Shown in pieces: positions 33,927 through 39,721 of a stretch of DNA of 39,721 nt (within the stretch, counting starts at the first letter, position 1; each line of letters begins with the position of its first letter). Below the pieces are notes generated by a model. The model did no database searches. It worked only from the letters and a program-made list of their open reading frames with translations, and was not told where the DNA came from. The stretch is taken from positions 1 through 39,721 of the forward strand of contig WBXI01000010.1 of NCBI GenBank assembly GCA_008933025.1. Reading direction: 5' to 3'. This DNA comes from Verrucomicrobiota bacterium. Lineage in GTDB: Bacteria; Verrucomicrobiota; Verrucomicrobiia; Limisphaerales; UBA9464. Both the position numbers and the translations under genes were made by a program.

Positions 33927-34073
33927 GCCGGGACGATAGAAGCGGAGTCCCGGGAGTGAAAGAAAGGTCGAAGACTGTCGGCAAGGTTGCAGGCGGCGCC
34001 CGTTTCCGGTTACTTTCCGGGGAAGCAGGCACCAGTCCCCGGACCGCGAATGCGGTTTCGAAGAGGCGGATGG

Positions 34074-34595
34074 ATGTCTGGCATCAGCAGCGTGGCCGTC
34101 TACACCGCCAGCAATCGACACCGAAGGGCCCGCGTCAGCGCCGGCCTGCTGATGTACCGCGGCCGCGACGCCGAGTTGGAGGTCTTCATCGCGCACCCCG
34201 GCGGGCCATGGTTTCCACACCGCGACACCGATGTCTGGACCATTCCCAAAGGCGAACTCGAGCCCGGCGAGGATCTGCTTGCCGCAGCCATCCGCGAGTT
34301 CGAGGAAGAGGTCGGCATCAAGCCCAAGGGACCGTATCTCGAACTGGGCTCGATCCGTCAGAAGGGCGGGAAGACCGTCCATGCATGGGCCTTCGAGGGA
34401 GACCATCCCGACGACGAACCGGTCAAAAGCAACCGGGTCGACATCGAGTGGCCCCCCGGCTCCGGCAAATGGGGTTCGTGGCCGGAAATCGACCGCGCCG
34501 GGTTTTTCCCGGTCGCAGCGTCTCGGACCAAGCTGAAGCAGAGCCAGCACCCGTTGCTGGATCGCTTGGTGCAAGCCGTGGGCGCGTCCATTTGA
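34074..34595 (+). CDS. Nudix hydrolase (COG4119-like)
   Basis: A 173-residue protein. The ATG at 34074 follows a GAGG about eight bases upstream, and the conserved part ([11 protein letters not shown]) begins soon after; 33987 is too far upstream. The Nudix box is complete: [23 protein letters not shown] (60-82). Features such as [36 protein letters not shown] and [12 protein letters not shown] match the COG4119 group of predicted NTP pyrophosphohydrolases. The substrate is unknown, with dinucleoside polyphosphates or damaged nucleotides as options. It converges on the Dabb-domain gene with 16 bases between stops. Confidence 0.9.
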   Translation: MSGISSVAVYTASNRHRRARVSAGLLMYRGRDAELEVFIAHPGGPWFPHRDTDVWTIPKGELEPGEDLLAAAIREFEEEVGIKPKGPYLELGSIRQKGGKTVHAWAFEGDHPDDEPVKSNRVDIEWPPGSGKWGSWPEIDRAGFFPVAASRTKLKQSQHPLLDRLVQAVGASI

Positions 34596-34611
34596 GCGCC
34601 CGTACCGCACC

Positions 34612-35019
34612 TCAGCGCCGCACCAAGAAGTCGATCACGAAGACGTCCGCGAGAAACGGTCGCAACAGCGCGCCGAACGCCTTGTGGTCGGGATGCACGA
34701 GGTATTCGTCCCGGGCCTTTTCGGAGGCGAAGGTCAGCACAAAGGCGTGGGTCAGGCCCTTGTTGAGTCCCTCCGGACTGTTGTTCAGCCCCCATTCGTA
34801 GCGCTGAATCTGCGGGATCTTGTTCTTGAGGCCGGCAAAGGCGTCTTCCACCCGGCGGACATCCTCCGGTTTCGCGGTGTCCTTGAACCGGAACGCCACC
34901 ACGTGGCGGAGTTCCGCCTTTCCCTTGTCCGCTTTCGCCTTTCCCGGCGGTGCCGCGGCAACTCCCATCGCCATCGAGGTCACCCAGGCAACCGCCAATG
35001 CCAGCCACATCGATTTCAT
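34612..35019 (-). CDS. Secreted Dabb (stress-response A/B barrel) domain protein
   Basis: A 135-residue protein. ATG 35019 opens a signal peptide ([22 protein letters not shown]); the track start 35151 lacks any. After a Lys/Ala-rich linker comes one Dabb domain: [76 protein letters not shown] and FVIDF. The pattern of strand, helix and HPDHKAF is diagnostic of this ferredoxin-like dimeric fold. The function of exported family members is unknown. It is divergent from the VTC gene, with 238 gene-free bases between them. Confidence 0.88.
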   Translation of the reverse strand: MKSMWLALAVAWVTSMAMGVAAAPPGKAKADKGKAELRHVVAFRFKDTAKPEDVRRVEDAFAGLKNKIPQIQRYEWGLNNSPEGLNKGLTHAFVLTFASEKARDEYLVHPDHKAFGALLRPFLADVFVIDFLVRR

Positions 35020-35257
35020 CGGCCCGAAGCGTCCCCGAATCCTCGCGCGGTCAGCAACACATTCCCCACACGGCCCCTTCCCCTCCTCTGCCGGCATGTC
35101 GAAGGCCGTCCCGCCCCCGAATCCCACCGCTCGCTCGTTAGGCTTTTGCACTTTCCCGAGTTTCGCTGAAACTCAACCCCATCTGCAGCGATCTTGCCGT
35201 GAGGCGTGGGTCGGCGGTGGCGGAAAACCGGAATCCAAGTCGGCAAGGAACCATTCC

Positions 35258-36100
35258 ATGGCGGAAGATCGGATGCAGCTTCATCGATGGGAGCTGAAGT
35301 ACATCATCCCGGAAGAGCTGGCGCTCGGCATCCGGGAGTTCGTGCGTGCCTATCTCGACGTCGACGAGTACGGCATCGGCCGCCCCAACCTTTCGTACAC
35401 GATCCACAACCTGTATCTGGATTCGGACGACCTCGCGATCTACTGGGGCACGATCAATGGGGACCGAAACCGTTACAAACTGCGGATCCGCTTCTACGGG
35501 GACAATCCCAAGTCGCCGGTTTATTTCGAGATCAAGCGCCGATCGAACGACGCGATCCTCAAACAACGCGGCGGGGTCAAACGCGGGGCGGTCGCCGCGG
35601 TTCTTGCCGGGCAATTGCCCGGCGCGGAAGACTTGGTTTCGGGCGATGCCCGGCAATCGGCCGCGATCCAGCGATTTGTCCAACTGATGGAGGCGGACCG
35701 AGCGACGCCCACGGCACACGTGTGCTACGAACGCGAGGCATGGATCAGTCCGTCGGACAACGCGGTCCGCGTGACCTTGGACCGCAACGTGCTCATCGCG
35801 CCGGAATTCAATGCCCGGTTCGAGGCGCGGATGGACGGCGCAAGCGAGGTGTTCGGCAAGCGGGTGGTCCTGGAACTGAAGTTCACGGGGCGTTTCCCGG
35901 ATTGGTTCGGGGAAATGGTCCGCATCTTCGGCCTGAAGCAGGGATCCGCCTCGAAATACGCCGATGGGATTGCCACCAAGGGCGAGTCGCATTTCTATCG
36001 GCACGGGCAACAAGGGCCGGTACGGGCAGACCCGGCGGCAAGCGAAGCGAACCGCCGCGCACGCCTTGGGCGCATCGAGAGGCCTTTGGAAGGGGCATGA
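35258..36100 (+). CDS. VTC domain protein (polyphosphate polymerase-like)
   Basis: A 280-residue protein from ATG 35258, preceded by AAGGA at about nine bases. It carries the VTC/CYTH-like tunnel fold signatures: WELKYIIP (E-x-K), HNLYLDSDDLAIYWGTINGDRNRYKLRIRFYG, VYFEIKRRSNDAILKQRGGVKR, CYEREAW, VRVTLDRNV, VVLELKFTGRFPDW and a late SASKYADG. The many inward Arg/Lys and paired Glu match those that bind nucleotide, metal and phosphate chain in yeast Vtc4, so polyphosphate synthesis is possible but not shown for bacterial members. No membrane segment is present. A DUF4956 gene follows 19 bases later. Confidence 0.88.
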   Translation: MAEDRMQLHRWELKYIIPEELALGIREFVRAYLDVDEYGIGRPNLSYTIHNLYLDSDDLAIYWGTINGDRNRYKLRIRFYGDNPKSPVYFEIKRRSNDAILKQRGGVKRGAVAAVLAGQLPGAEDLVSGDARQSAAIQRFVQLMEADRATPTAHVCYEREAWISPSDNAVRVTLDRNVLIAPEFNARFEARMDGASEVFGKRVVLELKFTGRFPDWFGEMVRIFGLKQGSASKYADGIATKGESHFYRHGQQGPVRADPAASEANRRARLGRIERPLEGA

Positions 36101-36119
36101 CCAGCAGGGGAACGACACC

Positions 36120-36806
36120 ATGATCGACTGGATACAACGGGGAAACTTCGGATCCGCCGCGGAAGACGCGGACGGCATGTTGCTGGGGTTGCTGTTGGCA
36201 TTCCTCTGCGGCCACGTGGTGGCGTGGGTCTACATGGCCTGCCATTCGGGCCTCAGTTACTCGCGCTCGTTCGTCAACGCCCTGGTCGTGCTCAGCCTGG
36301 TGGTCAGCCTCGTGATGATGGTGATGGCGAACAACCTCCTCGTGGCCTTCGGATTGATGGCCGTCTTCGCGATCGTGCGTTTCCGCAACGTGCTGCGCGA
36401 CACCCTCGACACCACGTACATCTTGGCCAGCATCACGCTGGGGATGGCCGCGGGCACCCACAAGTTCGGCACGGCCGTCGTCGGCACCCTTCTCTTCGCG
36501 GCTCTGATGCTTTACCTTCGGTGGACCTCGTTTGGCGCACGCCACCGCTATGACCTCATCCTCAACCTCCACTGGGGTCGCCCGCTTGGGGAATTGCCCG
36601 ACCTCGGCGGATTGCTGGAGCGCCATTCGCGCCGCACTGCTCTCGCAACCCAACGTGCGGCCCAGGGCTACGAAGGTGCGGATCTCTCGTATCGACTGCT
36701 GCTCCGGGATGCGGGTCGGGTCGACGAATTGATGACCGAACTCAAGGTGCTCCCGGGCGTATCGCGCGCGAAGAGCCTCAAGGCCGAGGACGAATCCGAA
36801 GTCTAG
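36120..36806 (+). CDS. DUF4956 integral membrane protein
   Basis: A 228-residue protein from ATG 36120 with AGGGGA about ten bases upstream. Four to five predicted helices fill residues about 20-140 (MLLGLLLAFLCGHVVAWVYMA; ALVVLSLVVSLVMMVMANNLLVAFGLMAVFAIVRF; ASITLGMAAGTHKFGTAVVGTLLFAALMLYL). Then comes a cytoplasmic-type tail that folds like a small alpha/beta domain (YDLILNLHW ... SYRLLLRDAGRVDELMTELKVLPGVSRAKSL). The FAIVRFRNVLRDTLDTTYILASI segment is the conserved core of DUF4956. The family is commonly next to VTC-domain genes, as here, and may couple the polymerase to the membrane. Confidence 0.88.
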   Translation: MIDWIQRGNFGSAAEDADGMLLGLLLAFLCGHVVAWVYMACHSGLSYSRSFVNALVVLSLVVSLVMMVMANNLLVAFGLMAVFAIVRFRNVLRDTLDTTYILASITLGMAAGTHKFGTAVVGTLLFAALMLYLRWTSFGARHRYDLILNLHWGRPLGELPDLGGLLERHSRRTALATQRAAQGYEGADLSYRLLLRDAGRVDELMTELKVLPGVSRAKSLKAEDESEV

Positions 36807-36809
36807 CCG

Positions 36810-37505
36810 ATGGACAAACTACCACAGATCCCCAGCCCGCCGGGCACCGCATTCCGGGAGTTCCGGATCCGGGTCGTGCCCTTCCTGGTCTTTGCCGCGG
36901 TGCTCGTCGCAACCATTGTTCTGTGGCGCCGTTACGTGGGCCCGGGCAGCTTGGTCGGCACCGTGCAGGCGACGCGGTCGGCCGTCGTCAGCACGGTCCC
37001 CGCCCGTGTTTCCGTGCTCAAGGTCCACCTTCTGGACCCCGTGGGACGTGGTCAACCGGTTGCCGAGGTCGTTCCGGCGGATACGGGGAGCGCCGATCCC
37101 CTTTCGAAACCCATCGTCCTCGTCTCCCCAATCGAAGGATTCGTCAGTTTCATCGGACACGTCGCCGGGGAGTCCGTGCTCGCGGGCGACCCCATCGTGA
37201 TCGTGAGTGCTTCCAAGCCCGAGCGGATCATTGCCTACCAGCGCCAACCGCTGCGCCTCTCGTTGCGTCCGGGCATGGCGGTCGAAGTCCGCGCCCGCTC
37301 GTTCGGACGCGTTGCCGGCCAAGGCCAAGTGCTTGGGGTTGGCGCCCAGATGGAAACGATCCCTGCGGAATTGCTGCCGACCCGACCCGGCGCCGGTTCG
37401 GCCCCGGTCGAGTATGGCCAACCCGTTGTCGTCAGCCTCCCGGCTGGCCTGAGGGTTCTGCCCGGCGAGATCGTGGACCTCCGTCCGCTCCCTGGCGGAC
37501 CGTGA
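36810..37505 (+). CDS. Membrane-fusion-like (HlyD/biotinyl-lipoyl-like) protein
   Basis: A 231-residue protein beginning three bases after the DUF4956 stop. One transmembrane helix (about 23-40, VPFLVFAAVLVATIVLWRR) precedes a periplasmic part. There, GSLVGTVQATRSAVVSTVPARVSVLKVHLLDPVGRGQPVAEV and PIVLVSPIEGFVSFIGHVAGESVLAGDPIVIVSA look like the two halves of a lipoyl/barrel-sandwich domain. A beta-barrel-like end follows (VEYGQPVVVSLPAGLRVLPGEIVDLR). The coiled-coil hairpin usual between the halves is almost absent (about 20 residues). No ABC, RND or TolC gene is adjacent, so its partner is probably DUF4956/VTC. Confidence 0.7.
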   Translation: MDKLPQIPSPPGTAFREFRIRVVPFLVFAAVLVATIVLWRRYVGPGSLVGTVQATRSAVVSTVPARVSVLKVHLLDPVGRGQPVAEVVPADTGSADPLSKPIVLVSPIEGFVSFIGHVAGESVLAGDPIVIVSASKPERIIAYQRQPLRLSLRPGMAVEVRARSFGRVAGQGQVLGVGAQMETIPAELLPTRPGAGSAPVEYGQPVVVSLPAGLRVLPGEIVDLRPLPGGP

Positions 37506-37562
37506 GAACCGTGTCGGACCTCAATCCGACCGAGACATTTGGTCCCAAGGGCAAAAACCCGC

Positions 37563-37591
37563 TTGCGACCCCTCGGGTCCGGACCCATAAA
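37563..37591 (+). promoter_or_regulatory. Candidate promoter of the ferredoxin gene
   Basis: TTGCGA (37563-37568) and CATAAA (37586-37591), each four of six to consensus, are separated by exactly 17 bases and lie just upstream of AAAGG and the ATG at 37613. This supports the short start over the upstream GTG at 37511. Confidence 0.4.
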
Positions 37592-37612
37592 TCCGCGCAA
37601 CTTAAAAGGTAT

Positions 37613-37843
37613 ATGGCTGATCTCGCAAACCGCTACGCCCAGAACATCACCGGCAAGTTCTACGTCGACAACCAGTGCATCGACTGCGACCTCTGCCGCG
37701 AGACCGCTCCGAACAATTTCACCCGCTGGGACGACGGTGGTTACTCCTACGTCTTCAAGCAGCCTTCCACGCCGGAGGAAGAGGCTGCCTGCAAGGAAGC
37801 CATGGAAGGCTGCCCCGTCGAGGCAATCGGCAACAACGGCTGA
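37613..37843 (+). CDS. Ferredoxin with a single [4Fe-4S]-type cluster site
   Basis: A 76-residue protein. The cluster site is C22-ID-C25-DL-C28 with the remote C67-P (MEGCPVEAIG); C60 is extra. This is the one-cluster (Thermotoga/Desulfovibrio-like) ferredoxin arrangement, in which the second motif is reduced to the final CP. ATG 37613 is chosen for the AAAGG before it and the promoter further upstream; an in-frame GTG at 37511 would add 34 residues of low-complexity N-terminus. It serves as a small cytoplasmic electron carrier, with no partner identifiable nearby. A strong terminator follows. Confidence 0.9.
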   Translation: MADLANRYAQNITGKFYVDNQCIDCDLCRETAPNNFTRWDDGGYSYVFKQPSTPEEEAACKEAMEGCPVEAIGNNG

Positions 37844-37880
37844 TCCCGGAAAACCCTGCCAAGCGCCCGCGCTCGGCGCA

Positions 37881-37913
37881 AAAGTGCCCGCCCAACCGGC
37901 GGGCATTTTTTTT
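37881..37913. terminator. Bidirectional intrinsic terminator (ferredoxin / mnmE)
   Basis: tgcccgcc / ggcgggca (8-bp stem, five-base loop) is followed by eight Ts on the plus strand. On the minus strand the same stem is followed by TTTT. It sits between the convergent ferredoxin and mnmE genes, ending 27 bases before the mnmE stop. Confidence 0.9.
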
Positions 37914-37939
37914 GGCACGGTCCGATCCGGTTCAGACGC

Positions 37940-39292
37940 CTACTTCCCGAGGCAGAACGCACTGAATATCGTGTCCAGCAGGTCGTCGGTCGCCGTCTTC
38001 CCGACCACTTCGCCAACGGCATTCGCTGCCACGCGGATTTCCAGCGCCAACAAGTCCAGGGGGACCCCCGACTCCATCGCCGCGATCGCTCGCTCCATCG
38101 CGGCAGCCCCCCGCGCCAGCGCGTCCCGATGACGCGCTCCAATCGCGATTTCATCCCCCGCCGCCGACTCCCGGCCACCGGCCGCCTCCATCGCGATGCG
38201 ATCCCGCAGCGCGTCGATCCCATCGCCCGAAAGACAACTTGCCGTGACGCCATCCGTCCCGGGTGGCACGCCGATGTCCGACTTGTTCCATACCACCACC
38301 GTCCGTGCGGCGCCCAACTCGGCGCGCAATGCGTCGTCGTCGGCCGTCCAACCGCGGGAGGCATCCACCACGTGCAACAAGAGTTCGGCCCGTTCCGCGG
38401 CAAGCCGTGCACGGCGTATGCCCTCCACCTCCACCTCGTCCGCCCCTTCGCGGACGCCGGCCGTGTCCACGAGGACGATCGGCCAACCCCTGACCGACGC
38501 GGTTTCCTCGAGCGTGTCGCGGGTCGTGCCGGCAACCGGGGTGACGATCGCCCGATCCTCGCCAAGCAAACGGTTCAGCAGGCTGGATTTTCCCGCGTTC
38601 GGAAGGCCGACGATGGCAACGCGAAGACCGGTGCGCAGGATGCGGCCCTCGTGGGAGGTCCGAAGGATTCCCCGGACCAATTCCAAGGCATCCCGCATGC
38701 GGGCGGCCAACAAACGCCCTGTCGAGGGTTCGATGTCCTCGTCCGGGAAATCCAGATGGGCCTCCACGTGCGCGAGCACCAACATCAGCGCATCGCGCGC
38801 CTCGTGGATCTTGCCGGACAGGTGACCCTGCAACTGCGCGAGCGCCACCCGCGCCGAACGCTCCGTCCGGGCATGGATGAGGTCCGCCACCGCCTCCGCC
38901 TGCGCCAGATCCAACCGCCCGTTCACGAACGCCCGGCGCGTGAATTCGCCGGGCTCGGCCAGACGCGCGCCGGCTGCAAGCACCGCTTCCAAAACCCGAC
39001 GCGACACCAACACGCCGCCGTGACAACCCACCTCCACCGTGTCCTCGCGGGTGTAGGTGCGCGGTGCCCGCAACACCGTCGCAAGCACCTCGTCCACCAC
39101 GGCCTCGCCCCGAATGATCCAGCCGTGGTGGACGGTGTGGCTCGGCACTTGGTCCAAGGGGATTCCCCGGGAACCGCCGCGAAAACACCGGTTGGCCACC
39201 GACAATGCCGCGGCGCCCGAGATGCGGATCACCGCCAAACCACCCTCGCCGGGCGGCGTCGCGATCGCGGCAATCGTATCGGCAGGATTCAT
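37940..39292 (-). CDS. mnmE: tRNA modification GTPase MnmE
   Basis: A 450-residue protein. The N-terminal folate-binding domain begins DTIAAIATPPGEGGLAVIRISG and contains VEVGCHGGVLVSRRVLEAVLAAGAR and the FTRRAFVNGRLDLAQAEAVADLI segment. The inserted G domain has GLPNAGKSSL, TPVAGTTRD, DTAGVREG and NKSD. The C-terminus ends in the essential CLGK (catalytic-type Cys, C-x-G-K). With MnmG it modifies wobble uridines of tRNAs to the cmnm5U or nm5U class. The small gene upstream ends three bases before its start, so the two are probably cotranscribed. Confidence 0.97.
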   Translation of the reverse strand: MNPADTIAAIATPPGEGGLAVIRISGAAALSVANRCFRGGSRGIPLDQVPSHTVHHGWIIRGEAVVDEVLATVLRAPRTYTREDTVEVGCHGGVLVSRRVLEAVLAAGARLAEPGEFTRRAFVNGRLDLAQAEAVADLIHARTERSARVALAQLQGHLSGKIHEARDALMLVLAHVEAHLDFPDEDIEPSTGRLLAARMRDALELVRGILRTSHEGRILRTGLRVAIVGLPNAGKSSLLNRLLGEDRAIVTPVAGTTRDTLEETASVRGWPIVLVDTAGVREGADEVEVEGIRRARLAAERAELLLHVVDASRGWTADDDALRAELGAARTVVVWNKSDIGVPPGTDGVTASCLSGDGIDALRDRIAMEAAGGRESAAGDEIAIGARHRDALARGAAAMERAIAAMESGVPLDLLALEIRVAANAVGEVVGKTATDDLLDTIFSAFCLGK

Positions 39293-39295
39293 GGG

Positions 39296-39538
39296 CTAGC
39301 GGGGACACGCCCCCTGTTCCGGATCTTTTCCCTCGAGCCAAAGGTGCGCCTTTTCGTAGCTGCGCTTTCCGAGGTAGTGCAGCAGCTCGCCGGAAGTCCC
39401 GGCCGGCAACCGCCGCGCCGCTTCCTCAACCCGACGCAGGGCCTCCGCCAACCCGGGTCTCGGGCCCGGGGCCCCGCTGCCCGCCACACCTTCCAAACCC
39501 ACCAGCGCGTCCAGCAATTCCCGTTCGACGACGTTCAT
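39296..39538 (-). CDS. Small conserved hypothetical protein upstream of mnmE
   Basis: An 80-residue protein from ATG 39538 (MNVVERELLDALVGLEGV). It is helical, with a Gly/Pro-rich turn (GSGAPGPRPG) and a C-terminal segment TSGELLHYLGKRSYEKAHLWLEGKDPE. I recall similar short proteins with a conserved LLHYL-x-K-x-SYEKA segment in other Verrucomicrobia; no function is known. Its stop lies three bases before the mnmE ATG, which argues strongly that it is a real, cotranscribed gene. The alternative frame 39289..39489 is a shadow. Confidence 0.65.
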   Translation of the reverse strand: MNVVERELLDALVGLEGVAGSGAPGPRPGLAEALRRVEEAARRLPAGTSGELLHYLGKRSYEKAHLWLEGKDPEQGACPR

Positions 39539-39631
39539 CTTCCACGATGCTACGCGAGCCGCCGCCGAATCCAAGCGGGTGCATTGTCACCCGTCCGATG
39601 GGGTGCACGACGGAATCGTTGGAATGTGGAT

Positions 39632-39721
39632 TTAGGCGGCCAAGGCAAGGGAGTCGTTGCGGGCCGAGGCGGCATTGGCGCGGTCGACCCAGAAAGCATC
39701 GAGCCGGCGGCTCAGCAGGAG
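39632..39721 (-). CDS. 3' end of an unidentified CDS (start beyond right edge)
   Basis: On the minus strand the frame is open from the window edge through 29 codons (LLLSRRLDAFWVDRAN...LALAA) to TAA at 39632-39634. Charged and Ala-rich, it looks like a plausible C-terminus but is too short to assign. It would be the next gene upstream of the mnmE pair. Confidence 0.3.
   Translation of the reverse strand, partial: LLLSRRLDAFWVDRANAASARNDSLALAA

Noticed and set aside
1-39721. CRISPR array or toxin-antitoxin/defence island
   Set aside because: No regularly spaced direct repeats were noticed by eye and none of the genes belongs to a known defence family.

Overview
The window is GC-rich, densely coded chromosomal DNA, most likely from a member of Verrucomicrobiota (my guess is the Limisphaerales/Pedosphaera side). 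The grounds are family-level: two one-off pseudopilins with the [24 protein letters not shown] start, a PEP-CTERM protein, a CII-like regulator, a sulfatase, exported Gfo/Idh/MocA and sugar-isomerase-like proteins, an ASPIC/UnbV protein, and a cytochrome oxidase locus with small extra membrane proteins. Shine-Dalgarno sites are weak at most genes and ATGA/GTGA overlaps are common. No phage, insertion sequence, rRNA or CRISPR array is visible.

Layout. 1-5.1 kb: the 3' end of an alpha/beta hydrolase overlapping a pseudopilin gene, a DinB-like protein, a long inverted-repeat element, a second pseudopilin on the other strand, a frameshifted sulfatase, a DUF3088 protein and tRNA-Leu(CAG) with its own terminator. 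5.1-9.4 kb: about 0.5 kb of non-coding DNA, dnaA, a secreted sialidase-like protein and a Xer-type tyrosine recombinase. 9.4-14.4 kb: an ABC-2 exporter pair on the minus strand, then a CII-like regulator and an ASPIC/UnbV FG-GAP protein on the plus strand. 14.4-20.5 kb, all minus: threonine aldolase, a secreted sugar dehydrogenase of the GSDH family, a TIM-barrel isomerase/epimerase-like protein, a Tat-exported Gfo/Idh/MocA oxidoreductase and hflX. 20.7-23.6 kb, plus: the PEP-CTERM protein and a three-domain DsbD-type reductase.

23.6-32.1 kb is one minus-strand aerobic respiration locus. In transcription order it reads: secreted cupredoxin-like protein, ctaA, ctaB, coxA, coxC, subunit IV, two small membrane proteins, coxB, SCO1, DUF420. 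Heme A synthesis, the oxidase core and CuA assembly are therefore encoded together, and the convergent DsbD-like gene could supply reductant for the SCO and CuA cysteines. 32.2-33.9 kb holds ribBA-ribH on the same strand.

34.0-39.7 kb: a Nudix hydrolase, a Dabb-domain lipo/secreted-type protein, a three-gene plus-strand unit (VTC domain, DUF4956 membrane protein, membrane-fusion-like protein), a single-cluster ferredoxin with a recognisable promoter and terminator, mnmE with a small conserved protein just upstream, and the 3' end of an open frame at the right edge. The VTC/DUF4956/membrane-fusion unit is the best candidate here for a poorly described system: its parts suggest a polyanion (polyphosphate-like) polymerase coupled to a membrane and periplasmic conduit. 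The small proteins in the oxidase locus and the inverted-repeat element at 2.1-2.3 kb are the next most interesting items.
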